A stretch of DNA of 43,914 bases from an uncultured Clostridia bacterium (GTDB lineage: Bacteria; Bacillota; Clostridia; Lachnospirales; Bianqueaceae): positions 1 through 43,914 of the forward strand of contig CALBGL010000093.1 of NCBI GenBank assembly GCA_937892735.1, given 5' to 3'. The translations under genes and the position numbers were made by a program. The notes under the pieces are model-generated. The model did not search any database. It had not been told where the DNA came from and saw nothing but the letters and a program-made list of their open reading frames with translations. Positions 16,858-24,455 of the stretch are shown here, piece by piece; within the stretch, counting starts at the first letter, position 1; each line of letters begins with the position of its first letter.

Positions 16858-17526
16858 ATGATGAAAGCCGAACGCATCAATCAAAATCAGATCCGTTTTA
16901 CACTAAACGCAGAGGATCTATCTCAACGGAATATCCAAATTTCTGAACTGTCCTACGGCTCTGATAAGGCCAAGGCTTTATTTCACGATATGATGATCGC
17001 CGCTAAGCAGGAATTCGGGTTCGATTTTTCTTCTCAACCCGTCGTCATTGAAGCTGTGCCTCTTGCGAAAGACAGTATCATGATCACGGTAACAAAAATC
17101 CGCAAGGCAGGCCAGAATAGCCCCTTATCAGATTCAATTCCCACAGAATCCGACGATGCGCCCCATACAAATCCTTCTCGAGATCTGCATCCCCCGCTTT
17201 CAGAGGCGGCAGAGCTGCAAGCGCTCCTCGCGAAAAGAACATCGCTTTTTACCTTTTCTGAGTTTTCAACCCTGTGTCGGGCTGCTTCCATGATTCCAGA
17301 AGATCTTTCCCTGAAAAACAGCCTGTATTGGGATGCGCAATCACACCTGTACTATGTCCATACTCAGTATAAACTCGATACCGACAAAGTGCATTACACG
17401 ATCTGCCTATTATACGAGTTTGCTTCCAGCGTAGATGACAATCCGATCACCGTCGCTTATCTTAAGGAACACGCGCAGTGTCTCCTCGAGGCTCGTGCGC
17501 TTCAAAAGCTAAAACAAATCATTTAA
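16858..17526 (+). CDS. mecA: Adaptor protein MecA
   Basis: A 222-residue adaptor that brings substrates to the ClpC ATPase in Bacillota, with roles in competence, stress and development. The N-terminal substrate-binding domain shows MKAERINQNQIRFTLNAEDL and QEFGFDFSSQPVVIEAVPL. A low-complexity linker rich in Ser/Pro/acidic residues spans about residues 80-115. The C-terminal ClpC-binding domain has FSEFSTLCRAA, then LYYVHTQYKLD and LYEFASSVDDNPITVAYLKE. The start is the first ATG of ATGATG at 16858, after AAAGGAG; the second at 16861 is equally possible. Confidence 0.92.
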   Translation: MMKAERINQNQIRFTLNAEDLSQRNIQISELSYGSDKAKALFHDMMIAAKQEFGFDFSSQPVVIEAVPLAKDSIMITVTKIRKAGQNSPLSDSIPTESDDAPHTNPSRDLHPPLSEAAELQALLAKRTSLFTFSEFSTLCRAASMIPEDLSLKNSLYWDAQSHLYYVHTQYKLDTDKVHYTICLLYEFASSVDDNPITVAYLKEHAQCLLEARALQKLKQII

Positions 17527-17574
17527 AAAACCGCCGCAAACTAGCACTATGTTAGATTGCAGCGGTTTTCTTTC
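17525..17574 (+). terminator. Terminator of mecA
   Basis: AAAACCGCCGCAA pairs with TTGCAGCGGTTTT with one mismatch, and an inner CTA/TAG extends the stem. CTTTCT follows. It begins at the mecA stop codon. Confidence 0.8.
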
Positions 17575-17593
17575 TATGCGCTGAAAGCTGCTC

Positions 17594-17806
17594 TTATTCG
17601 TTCTTCAGCTGCAAGTATTCATTCAACTTGCTTTCCACATCGTTCGGATCCAGACCATGCACAAAACAGGCCTCCTCCAAAGATTCTCCTCTAGACGCAG
17701 GACATCCCACGCAGTGCATTCCGCTCTGCATCAGGATTGTCACCAGATTTTGATCTATATTGATGATATCATCGATAATCATGTCTTTTGTCACCTTTGT
17801 TGCCAT
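17594..17806 (-). CDS. DUF1858 small redox-disulfide domain protein
   Basis: A 70-residue protein matching the DUF1858 'hybrid-cluster-associated redox disulfide' domain. It opens with TKDMIIDDIINIDQNLVTIL, followed by SGMHCVGCPASRGESLEEAC, where CVGC is the family CxxC pair and a third Cys sits further on. It ends in the helix LDPNDVESKLNEYLQ. The fold is shared with ScdA/RIC N-termini and proteins acting near iron-sulfur enzymes; the exact role is not known. AGGAGG lies nine bases before the ATG, and a promoter is at 17854-17882. The next gene upstream on the strand is a 2[4Fe-4S] ferredoxin. Confidence 0.87.
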   Translation of the reverse strand: MATKVTKDMIIDDIINIDQNLVTILMQSGMHCVGCPASRGESLEEACFVHGLDPNDVESKLNEYLQLKNE

Positions 17807-17853
17807 GATGATAAACCTCCTCGTCTTGTATGTCGCGTATCTGCGCAGAATAT

Positions 17854-17882
17854 ATTATAATACATTTTTCTCTAAATTACAA
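17854..17882 (-). promoter_or_regulatory. Promoter of the DUF1858 gene
   Basis: TTGTAA (17877-17882), 17-bp spacer, TATAAT (17854-17859) on the minus strand, 48 bases before the start. Confidence 0.7.
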
Positions 17883-17900
17883 CTCCATTCCCGATAAAAA

Positions 17901-17928
17901 ACAAAAACCGGAAGGTTTTCGCCTTCCG
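17901..17928 (-). terminator. Terminator of the ferredoxin gene
   Basis: On the minus strand CGGAAGG, a 6-base loop and CCTTCCG are followed by GTTTTTGTTTTTT, a strong T-tract. It separates ferredoxin transcription from the DUF1858 promoter. Confidence 0.85.
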
Positions 17929-17989
17929 ATTCTTGCCGCACAAATAATACGCTCTCCGCATAAACGCGGGCGTTATACGCCGCGTAGAC

Positions 17990-18160
17990 TTACTGCTGTT
18001 CCGGAGCACCTACCGGACATACACTCGCGCAAGCGCCGCACTCGATACATTTCTCCGGATCGATTACGTAATGCTCATCGCCCTGGCTGATTGCCTCTAC
18101 GGGGCATTCTGCCTCGCAAGCGCCGCAGCTGATGCAAGCGTCACTAATTGCAAATGCCAT
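17990..18160 (-). CDS. 2[4Fe-4S] ferredoxin
   Basis: A 56-residue clostridial-type ferredoxin, a cytoplasmic low-potential electron carrier. The two cluster motifs are CISCGACEAECPVEAI and CIECGACASVCPVGAP, in the typical near-symmetric halves, with the first Cys group at about residue 9 and the second at about residue 38. The start is the ATG at 18160 (MAFAISDACISCG) with AGGAGG upstream; the longer frame to 18187 runs over the ribosome site. It is transcribed alone from a clear promoter into a clear terminator. Confidence 0.96.
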   Translation of the reverse strand: MAFAISDACISCGACEAECPVEAISQGDEHYVIDPEKCIECGACASVCPVGAPEQQ

Positions 18161-18207
18161 ATTCACGCACCTCCTCGCTAGACTCACCGATCTTGGTCGG
18201 TGTACTC

Positions 18208-18236
18208 ATTGTATCCCATTTTTATCAATTTTGCAA
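18208..18236 (-). promoter_or_regulatory. Promoter and leader hairpin of the ferredoxin gene
   Basis: TTGCAA (18231-18236), 17-bp spacer, TACAAT (18208-18213) on the minus strand. The short leader carries CACCGA/TCGGTG (18185-18202), a 6-bp stem just upstream of the ribosome site, possibly for mRNA stability. The same hexamer pair, TTGCAA and TACAAT, occurs at the vanZ promoter. Confidence 0.7.
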
Positions 18237-18253
18237 GTAAAAAATATGCAAAC

Positions 18254-19630
18254 TTATAATTCGGTTTGGTATGCCCGCCATCTCTCACCGGTATTGCTCA
18301 TCAGATACAGGATCCAATCTCCCGCTGGCAAGGCAAAAGATCCATCGGATGCGGGCTGCGGATACAGAAAACAATCATTGGCATCCATCCGCGGACTCGG
18401 ATACTCTCGCCTGGCACGAATCATCATCGTCATCCTTCCCGGTACACGTCTCTTCTCCCTCAGCATTTCCGGCAGTACGGGAAAGGGACGATCCTGCAGA
18501 ATCCACTGATACCGTCCCAGAGGCGTCTTTTCCACACGCACGTCCTGAAATGCCGGTACAGAAAGCCCCTCCCGCGTTTCCGGCTCCGCGTCCACCAAGT
18601 AACAAAGCCGTCCGCTCCAAGCCTCTAAAAACTGCTCTTTTCGATACCGCAGATGCGCTTCTTCGTCCCGTTCAGCGGCCGAATCACACACATATACATA
18701 TTCCTGACCATCTTCAGCGCCAAATCCACGCACTGTCAGGATGTGTCCCGGCGTCGTACAGGGCGCCCCCGCTAAATAGGGCAAGCCCCTCTCCGCTGCC
18801 TTCTCCCGCGAGTTCGCGTAATGCACGCTGACCCCAACGCTGCGACCCGCCGCGATCTCCTTGCGAAGCAGATCATAATCTCCAAAGCGAGCATAGGCTC
18901 GATATCCATACATCCCGACCGCGGCAGCGGCATAGGTCCAGTTTCCGAAGCCTTCGACCAGATCCACACAGGATAGTCCCATCTGCTCCGGCAAAACCTG
19001 CGTTCCTCGTCCCGCCAGCAGAACGGTCATCGTCGTCGGATTGCAGATGATCCCTCCAATCTCTGGATCTCGAACCATCTGCGAACAGGCAGGTACCTCC
19101 AGAATCTTTTCCGCCGGCAGATCCTCCGGAATGGATTCTCCCGTCGGAATCTCCGGCAGACTGCGGTTTCGCAGCGACGCGGTAAGGCGGCGCAGACGCG
19201 GCGACGTGGCTCCCTCACGGACCAGACGCGCTCGCAGCTGCAGTTTCGTCCCCGCATCACGCAGAGGTTCCAAGATATCACAATTCATTCGGATCAGCGG
19301 ATCGTCCGCTGGATACTCTCCGCTCTGATTCCTTCGCTCTATATAAGGGCTCCATCTTCCCCAGCTGCCCCAAGGACTCCAAATCTTCTTTTCCTGCAGA
19401 TATACCCGGGCCGATACTTCTACCCAACTTCCCTTCGGCGTATCCGCATTCCAGCACACCACCAGATTCTCAAAAGGGACAGTATCTACTTCCTGCGTCG
19501 TATAGATGCCTTCCGAAACTCCTTCCTCCAGCATGATCCAGCCCTGCTCGGTCACGCGCAGCCCCTGCATCGTTCCCTGTTTCCATCTCTCCCGTTGATC
19601 CCATTCCAGAAAATTTGTTGTATGCCGCAT
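18254..19630 (-). CDS. C39-like papain-fold peptidase, coupled to dnaB
   Basis: A 458-residue protein. An N-terminal beta-rich part (about residues 1-170) shows KGSWVEVSARVYL and WSPWGSWGRWSPYIERR. A C39-like papain-fold domain follows: VPACSQMVRDPEIGGIICNP (candidate catalytic Cys in ICNPTTMTVLL), CTTPGHILTVRGF (His) and YVYVCDSAA (Asp). It has no signal peptide or membrane helix. The C-terminal 90 residues resemble nothing I recognise. Its ATG follows the dnaB stop directly (TAA-ATG) and its ribosome site is inside dnaB, so it is translated with dnaB. The usual CGP motif around the Cys is replaced by CNP. The substrate and cellular site are unknown. Confidence 0.78.
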   Translation of the reverse strand: MRHTTNFLEWDQRERWKQGTMQGLRVTEQGWIMLEEGVSEGIYTTQEVDTVPFENLVVCWNADTPKGSWVEVSARVYLQEKKIWSPWGSWGRWSPYIERRNQSGEYPADDPLIRMNCDILEPLRDAGTKLQLRARLVREGATSPRLRRLTASLRNRSLPEIPTGESIPEDLPAEKILEVPACSQMVRDPEIGGIICNPTTMTVLLAGRGTQVLPEQMGLSCVDLVEGFGNWTYAAAAVGMYGYRAYARFGDYDLLRKEIAAGRSVGVSVHYANSREKAAERGLPYLAGAPCTTPGHILTVRGFGAEDGQEYVYVCDSAAERDEEAHLRYRKEQFLEAWSGRLCYLVDAEPETREGLSVPAFQDVRVEKTPLGRYQWILQDRPFPVLPEMLREKRRVPGRMTMMIRARREYPSPRMDANDCFLYPQPASDGSFALPAGDWILYLMSNTGERWRAYQTEL

Positions 19631-20995
19631 TTATTCCTCCTGTCCCCGCGTGTACTCCATGCGCTCCAGATTCGCAAACTTCGTATACTGTCCCAACCAG
19701 GCCAGCTTGATAGTTCCTGTCGCACCATTTCTCTGTTTTGCCACAATCACTTCCGCGATATTATGATCCTTCGATTCCTTGTTATAATACTCATCCCGGT
19801 ACAGAAACATCACCACGTCCGCGTCCTGCTCGATCGCGCCGGATTCACGCAGATCCGACAGCATGGGACGTCGGTCCGAACGGCTTTCCAAGGCTCTCGA
19901 AAGCTGCGACAGCGCCAAAACCGGCGCCTGCATCTCCCGGGCCAGCGCTTTCAGCCCTCGGGAAATATCGGAGATCTCCTGCTGTCTGTTCTCTCCGCTA
20001 TTGCTTTTAGATCCGCTCATCAGCTGCAGATAGTCGATCATAATCAGGTCGAGCCCCTTCTCCAGCTTTAGTTTACGGCACTTCGACCGTAATTCCGCCA
20101 ACGTAATGCCCGACGTATCATCAATGTAGATCGGCGCCTCCGACAAGGGCGCCAGCGCCTCCAACAGCTTTTCCCAGTCTTCGTTCTCCAGGGTGCCCCG
20201 TCGAATCCTCTCGGAATCCACCAAGGATTCCGCGCATAAGAGACGGTTTGCTAACTGTTTCTTCGACATTTCCAGACTGAAGATGGCGCATACCTTATGC
20301 TCTCGTACCGCCGCGTGCTGCACAATATTAAGGGCAAACGCCGTCTTTCCCATGGAAGGACGCGCGCCCAGGAGCACCAGATCCGAGGGCTGCAATCCTG
20401 TGGTCTGTCGATCCAGATCCGTAAACCCGGTGGGCACCCCTGTGATCGTCCCCGGATTGCTGGCTATGCGCTCAATATCCTCATAGGTTTCCAGCAGCAC
20501 ATCATGAATATGCGTGAATCCCTCCCCGCGCTGATGGGACAAGATTTGAAACACGTCTTTCTCCACGTTCTCCGAGAGTTCGCTGATCGGCATCTCCCCG
20601 GCATAGCCGCTTTGCATCATGGTTTCGCCGATGCTGATGAATCGACGATACTGCGCCTTATCCTTGACAATCTGCGCGTAATGCTTGGCATTCACCGAAC
20701 TGGGTACCGCAGCCGCGATCTGCCCTAAATACACTAGACCGCCGATGGTCTCCAGGGTCCCCCCCTGTTCCAGTCTGTCCTTCAGCGTGATCAAGTCAAT
20801 GGCCCTGTTTTCTCTGTATAGGTCCTGCATGCCGCGATATATGACACGATGTCTCTCGTTATAAAAATCCTCTGACTCGAGGATTTCCATCACCGTGTTC
20901 ACCGCGTCTCGATCCATCAGCATGGAACCCAAAACCGCCTGCTCCGCCTCCTCGCTATGGGGGCGCACTCGAGGTGTCATCCTCTCCTCTGCCAT
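19631..20995 (-). CDS. dnaB: Replicative DNA helicase
   Basis: The hexameric helicase (about 454 residues) that unwinds the replication fork. The N-terminal domain (SEEAEQAVLGSMLMDRDAVN) is followed by a RecA-fold motor: Walker A GARPSMGKTAFALN, Walker B LIMIDYLQLM, and QLSRALESRSDRRPMLSDL with DLRESGAIEQDADVVMFLYR near the C-terminus. The start is taken as the ATG at 20995, six bases after GAGG; the ATG at 21001 sits on the ribosome site. It follows rplI by 37 bases in the gdpP-rplI-dnaB order common in Bacillota. Confidence 0.95.
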   Translation of the reverse strand: MAEERMTPRVRPHSEEAEQAVLGSMLMDRDAVNTVMEILESEDFYNERHRVIYRGMQDLYRENRAIDLITLKDRLEQGGTLETIGGLVYLGQIAAAVPSSVNAKHYAQIVKDKAQYRRFISIGETMMQSGYAGEMPISELSENVEKDVFQILSHQRGEGFTHIHDVLLETYEDIERIASNPGTITGVPTGFTDLDRQTTGLQPSDLVLLGARPSMGKTAFALNIVQHAAVREHKVCAIFSLEMSKKQLANRLLCAESLVDSERIRRGTLENEDWEKLLEALAPLSEAPIYIDDTSGITLAELRSKCRKLKLEKGLDLIMIDYLQLMSGSKSNSGENRQQEISDISRGLKALAREMQAPVLALSQLSRALESRSDRRPMLSDLRESGAIEQDADVVMFLYRDEYYNKESKDHNIAEVIVAKQRNGATGTIKLAWLGQYTKFANLERMEYTRGQEE

Positions 20996-21032
20996 GTCCA
21001 TCCTCTTTTCTTAAGATAGCAGGATGCCCATT

Positions 21033-21479
21033 TTACTGGGCATCTACCTGTACACTCACCTTCGCTGTCGCCGCGGGATGCAGCCGGATTTCTACCTGGT
21101 ACGCGCCTGCGTTCTTGATGCCGTCTTTCAGCTGCACCTTCTTCTTATCCACCTTGATACCCGCCTGCTTTTCCAGGGCATCCGCCACGTCCTTCGCCGT
21201 CACAGAGCCAAAAAGCCGTCCGCCCTCTCCGCCCTTGACCTGCAGCCTGATCTTGACCTTAGAAAGCTCTTCGGCCTGCGCAATCGCCGCCTGCTTCTCC
21301 TGCTCGCGCCGGTTAGCCTCGCTTCCCTTTTTCAGTTTCCACTCATTTATCACTTCCTTGGTGGCCTCTTTGCCGAGTTTCTGCGGCATGATAAAATTCT
21401 TCGCGTACCCATCACTCACATCTACGATGTCGCCAGCCTTTCCCAGTTTCTTTACATCCTGCAGCAATAAAATCTTCAT
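21033..21479 (-). CDS. rplI: Ribosomal protein L9
   Basis: A 148-residue 50S subunit protein. The N-terminal rRNA-binding domain MKILLLQDVKKLGKAGDIVD with NFIMPQKLGKEAT is a textbook match. The long connecting helix (about residues 41-75) leads to the C-terminal domain, which includes GRLFGSVTAKDVADAL. AGGAGG lies eight bases before the ATG. It is the middle gene of gdpP-rplI-dnaB. Confidence 0.97.
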   Translation of the reverse strand: MKILLLQDVKKLGKAGDIVDVSDGYAKNFIMPQKLGKEATKEVINEWKLKKGSEANRREQEKQAAIAQAEELSKVKIRLQVKGGEGGRLFGSVTAKDVADALEKQAGIKVDKKKVQLKDGIKNAGAYQVEIRLHPAATAKVSVQVDAQ

Positions 21480-21492
21480 ACAATTCTTCCTC

Positions 21493-23505
21493 CTATTTAT
21501 TATTCTCCAAAAAATCCTGAATCGCCTGATTCAACCTCTCCAGGGCCTCTTCCATGGTTGTCTCTCCAAGCTGTGCTCCTGCGATCGTCAGATGTCCGCC
21601 GCCGCCAATGGATTCCATGATCACCTGCACGTTGATATCTCCCAGAGACCGTGCGCTGACATTGATCACATCTGGCATCTCCGTCAGAACAAAAGAGGCT
21701 TCTACACCGCGAATATCCAGAAGTTCATCTGCTGCTGCCGCCGCGAGGGCAAGCGCATTCGACGTTTCCCGTCCATCCCAATGGGACAGCGCCATTTGCT
21801 GATGGATGATCTCCGCCTTACTCACAATCTGCGCCTTCGCACGGTATTCTTTGATATCATTCTTGAACAGCTGACGTACCCGAAGAGAATCCGCGCCATT
21901 TCTTCGTAAAAAAGCTGCGGCCTCAAAAGTTCTGATTCCCGTTTTGACGGTAAAATTCTTCGTATCCAATGCGATTCCTGCAAAGAGCGCGTCCGTTTCC
22001 AACGGTTTCAGATGCGTTCTTTCTGTCATATACTGAATCAATTCTGTCACCATCTCACTCGCTGAAGACGCATAGGGCTCCACATACGATACCACGGCGC
22101 TGGAAATATGATCCACACTGGTCCTATGATGATCGATGACGACAATATTTTTATTCAGATCTAATAATGGCGGGTGCGCTACAATCGACGGCCGATTCAC
22201 ATCGACTACGATGAGCAGCGTCTTGTCCCCAGAAAGCGCTTCCGCCTGCGCTCCTGTAATCATCTGCGCAGCATATTCTCTTTCTTCCATCACTCTCTCA
22301 TAGAGAATATCGATGGCCGGGTGCGGTTCATTGAGCACGATATTCACCTTTTTCTCAAAAGAAGCGATGGTATGCGCCATCCCCAGCGCTGCACCAAAGC
22401 AATCCAGGTCGGGATTGGCGTGCCCCATCACCAGTACCTGATCGGCATCCGCAATCACCTCTCGCAGTGCATGGGCAATCAGACGCGCTCGCACTCGATT
22501 TGTCTTCTCCACGCCGCCCGATTTTCCACCATAGAAGGTTGTCTTCTCCCCGTTTTTCAATACAGCCTGGTCGCCGCCGCGGCCTAATGCCAGATCCACC
22601 GCCGCCCTAGCGTACGTATGGGAATCTTCCAGGTGCTCTGCTACACCGATTCCGATACTCAACGTCACCGGCAGCCGGTTTCCGATGTTAATTTTCCTCA
22701 CATCTTCCAGTACCTTGAATTTCGTTTCCCGCAATCGATCAAGCGCCTCATGCGGAAAGACCAGAAACAGCCGATCCTTTTCCATTCTTGTCAAAATTCC
22801 ATTCACATGCGCTGTCAAGTCATTCAGCCGCTTGTACACCATAGCTTCCAGCAAGGGTCTTCTGGTCTCCTCCATACTTCCCAGCGCTTGATCATAGTTA
22901 TCGATATAGATCAGAGCTACAATGGGCCGAATATTCTCATTCTCCAGCGCCAATGTTTTTTCTTTGGTAATATCCAGCAGACTCGCTGCATACAGCAGCT
23001 CGGACAGCTCTCCGCTTTCCGCCTCCATAATTGACTCCTGTGTGATGATCATTCGATACGTTCTGCCTGCTAACGAGATCTCTGTCGTCAGGCTACCGCC
23101 TTCCTCCGGATATTTCAGAGGACCCAGCAGTGTTTCTGCCCGAACCTCCTCCTGAGAATCGGATAATTGGGCTCGAAACAGCTCCAGAAACGTGTCATTC
23201 CACCAGAAGATTCTCCCATCTGTCTTAAGAAGCGCAAAGGGAAAATCCCAATGCCGCATATATTGCATCTCTCGGTTAGCAATAGCCACCGAATCATTCA
23301 ACACCTTATCATGCAGCGTTTTTCGAAAAGCCATAATCCCGATGACAGCCACTACCGCAATCATCACAATGGCTCCTAGCATAATCAACCCAAAAACATT
23401 CTGCTCTGCTATAAAATAAATAATCGCCAACGCTACGGCCAGAGCTAACACGCCATACAGCATCACCGTATACATAGACAGACTTTTTTTGAGCGTCTGA
23501 TTCAT
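21493..23505 (-). CDS. gdpP: Cyclic-di-AMP phosphodiesterase GdpP
   Basis: A 670-residue membrane-bound DHH-DHHA1 phosphodiesterase. Two N-terminal helices (residues about 12-56) are followed by a PAS-like domain (WDFPFALLKTDGRIFWWNDT), a degenerate GGDEF domain (VTLSIGIGVAEH, DLALGRGGDQAVLKNG), and the catalytic DHH part: MGHANPDLDCFGAALGMA, VVDVNRPS, VVIDHHRTS, then the DHHA1 end MESIGGGGHLTIAGAQLGET. It lowers cyclic-di-AMP and so affects wall stress and beta-lactam tolerance. The start follows GAAGGAGAG. It is the first gene of an operon with rplI, dnaB and the C39-like gene. Confidence 0.95.
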   Translation of the reverse strand: MNQTLKKSLSMYTVMLYGVLALAVALAIIYFIAEQNVFGLIMLGAIVMIAVVAVIGIMAFRKTLHDKVLNDSVAIANREMQYMRHWDFPFALLKTDGRIFWWNDTFLELFRAQLSDSQEEVRAETLLGPLKYPEEGGSLTTEISLAGRTYRMIITQESIMEAESGELSELLYAASLLDITKEKTLALENENIRPIVALIYIDNYDQALGSMEETRRPLLEAMVYKRLNDLTAHVNGILTRMEKDRLFLVFPHEALDRLRETKFKVLEDVRKINIGNRLPVTLSIGIGVAEHLEDSHTYARAAVDLALGRGGDQAVLKNGEKTTFYGGKSGGVEKTNRVRARLIAHALREVIADADQVLVMGHANPDLDCFGAALGMAHTIASFEKKVNIVLNEPHPAIDILYERVMEEREYAAQMITGAQAEALSGDKTLLIVVDVNRPSIVAHPPLLDLNKNIVVIDHHRTSVDHISSAVVSYVEPYASSASEMVTELIQYMTERTHLKPLETDALFAGIALDTKNFTVKTGIRTFEAAAFLRRNGADSLRVRQLFKNDIKEYRAKAQIVSKAEIIHQQMALSHWDGRETSNALALAAAAADELLDIRGVEASFVLTEMPDVINVSARSLGDINVQVIMESIGGGGHLTIAGAQLGETTMEEALERLNQAIQDFLENNK

Positions 23506-23567
23506 CCCGTCTCTCTCCTTCTGCCGCAGTTCTCTACGGGAGCGGCCATCAATATCTAGCTGGAATC

Positions 23568-23596
23568 ATTATAGCATAGGCTTTTGGAAATGGCAA
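23568..23596 (-). promoter_or_regulatory. Promoter of the gdpP-rplI-dnaB operon
   Basis: TTGCCA (23591-23596), 17-bp spacer, TATAAT (23568-23573) on the minus strand, 62 bases before gdpP. Confidence 0.75.
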
Positions 23597-23799
23597 GAAC
23601 CTTCCTTTTCAGAACAGAGCCAAAAGAGTTCCCCCTTCTATTCGTTCCTTTTTTGCATATTTTAAGATTTTCCCATACAAAAATCGAAAACTACAAATCG
23701 CCGTCTGCCTTTTCTTCTGCCATAATAAAACATGAAAAAACATCCAGTGATACAAGCTTCTTTCTCCTTTTTCTTGCCAAGAACCTGTTCGAGGCCTAG

Positions 23800-24027
23800 C
23801 TTTTTTGCGTATACTGTATACGCTGCCGGGCAAGAATCCGCTCAGGGCAAACCGCTCTTGCCGTATGTGGAGACTACTTCTTGCGCCTGCCGGATTTCGA
23901 CCCAGAGAAGGAGGCCAAGCGAATCCAGCAGGAATTCGCATTCTATAGGGCGCAGTGCTGCATTCTCGTTGACTATCTAGGAGGATTGCAAGGAAGCATC
24001 CTCCTGCTCTATAATGAATCTAAGTAA
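23800..24027 (+). pseudogene. Coding-like remnant with terminator, unidentified
   Basis: Between an in-frame TAG (23797-23799) and TAA (24025-24027) one plus-strand frame reads like real protein: GQTALAVCGDYFLRLPDF, then DPEKEAKRIQQEFAFYRAQC and CILVDYLGGLQGSILLLYN. No convincing start codon and ribosome site precede it; the nearest choices are TTG codons inside. The same frame upstream of the TAG (SFFLLFLAKNLFEA) is also open. A strong terminator follows the stop by four bases, as at the end of a functional gene. I read it as the 3' part of a decayed small gene, but a living gene with a non-standard start is possible. The family is not recognised. Confidence 0.45.
23807..23823. promoter_or_regulatory. 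17-bp perfect palindrome
   Basis: GCGTATACTGTATACGC is perfectly symmetric about its central T. It looks like a dimeric-repressor operator. It sits just inside the coding-like remnant, where its presence would be odd in a working gene. Confidence 0.4.
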
Positions 24028-24031
24028 GCGT

Positions 24032-24073
24032 AACCGGGTAAGAGATCCACTCTCTGCCCGGTTCTTTTTATTT
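24032..24073 (+). terminator. Terminator after the remnant ORF
   Basis: AACCGGG and CCCGGTT enclose an inner AGAG/CTCT stem and are followed by CTTTTTATTT on the plus strand. It is a canonical intrinsic terminator. Confidence 0.85.
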
Positions 24074-24109
24074 GAATAACGGACAAAACGCAGGTTTTAC
24101 CTTCCGCCA

Positions 24110-24151
24110 AAAAACAAACCCGCCTAGATAATGGCTTATCTAAGCGGGTTT
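24110..24151 (-). terminator. Terminator of the tRNA-Pro genes
   Basis: On the minus strand AAACCCGCTTAGATAA pairs with TTATCTAGGCGGGTTT and runs into GTTTTTTGG. It lies seven bases past the 3' end of the second tRNA. Confidence 0.85.
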
Positions 24152-24157
24152 CATGCG

Positions 24158-24232
24158 TCGGAATGACAGGACTTGAACCTGCGGCCTCTTGGTCCCGAAC
24201 CAAGCGCTCATACCAAACTGAGCTACATTCCG
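24158..24232 (-). tRNA. tRNA-Pro (anticodon CGG)
   Basis: A 75-base cloverleaf on the minus strand: acceptor CGGAATG/CATTCCG with discriminator A, D arm GCTC/GAGC, anticodon stem CTTGG/CCAAG with loop TTCGGGA (anticodon CGG, reads CCG), and T arm with GGTTCAAGTCC. CCA is not encoded. The D loop has one base more than in the neighbouring copy. Confidence 0.93.
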
Positions 24233-24237
24233 AAATG

Positions 24238-24311
24238 TCTGGGTGACAGGAGTTGAACCTGCGGCCTCTTGAACCCCATTCAAGCGCTCTACCAAACTGA
24301 GCTACACCCAG
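24238..24311 (-). tRNA. tRNA-Pro (anticodon GGG)
   Basis: A 74-base cloverleaf on the minus strand: acceptor CTGGGTG/CACCCAG with discriminator A, anticodon stem CTTGA/TCAAG with loop ATGGGGT (anticodon GGG, reads CCC and CCU), and T arm with GGTTCAACTCC. It lies five bases upstream of the CGG tRNA and has nearly the same D, variable and T arms, so the pair probably arose by duplication and is cotranscribed. Confidence 0.93.
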
Positions 24312-24401
24312 ATTCTCTCGCAAGCAACATTTATTATACCATGCTCTTTATGCGGAGTCAATACTTTTATGAAAAAAAACGTATATTCTTCATAAAACCA
24401 C

Positions 24402-24436
24402 AAAGAGCCTGCCCGTATGATACGAACAGGCTCTTT
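24402..24436 (-). terminator. Terminator after the DUF308 gene
   Basis: AAAGAGCCTG and CAGGCTCTTT with an inner CGTAT/ATACG extension. The minus-strand tail is GTGGTTTTATG, a weak T-tract. Confidence 0.65.
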
Positions 24437-24455
24437 ATATTAAAGCATCTCCTTC

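Noticed and set aside
23609..23941. 110-codon minus-strand open frame beside the remnant
   Set aside because: No ribosome site, no protein character, and antisense to the better coding-like plus frame.
24009..24323. 104-codon minus-strand open frame over the tRNA region
   Set aside because: It is a translation of two tRNA-Pro genes and their terminator.
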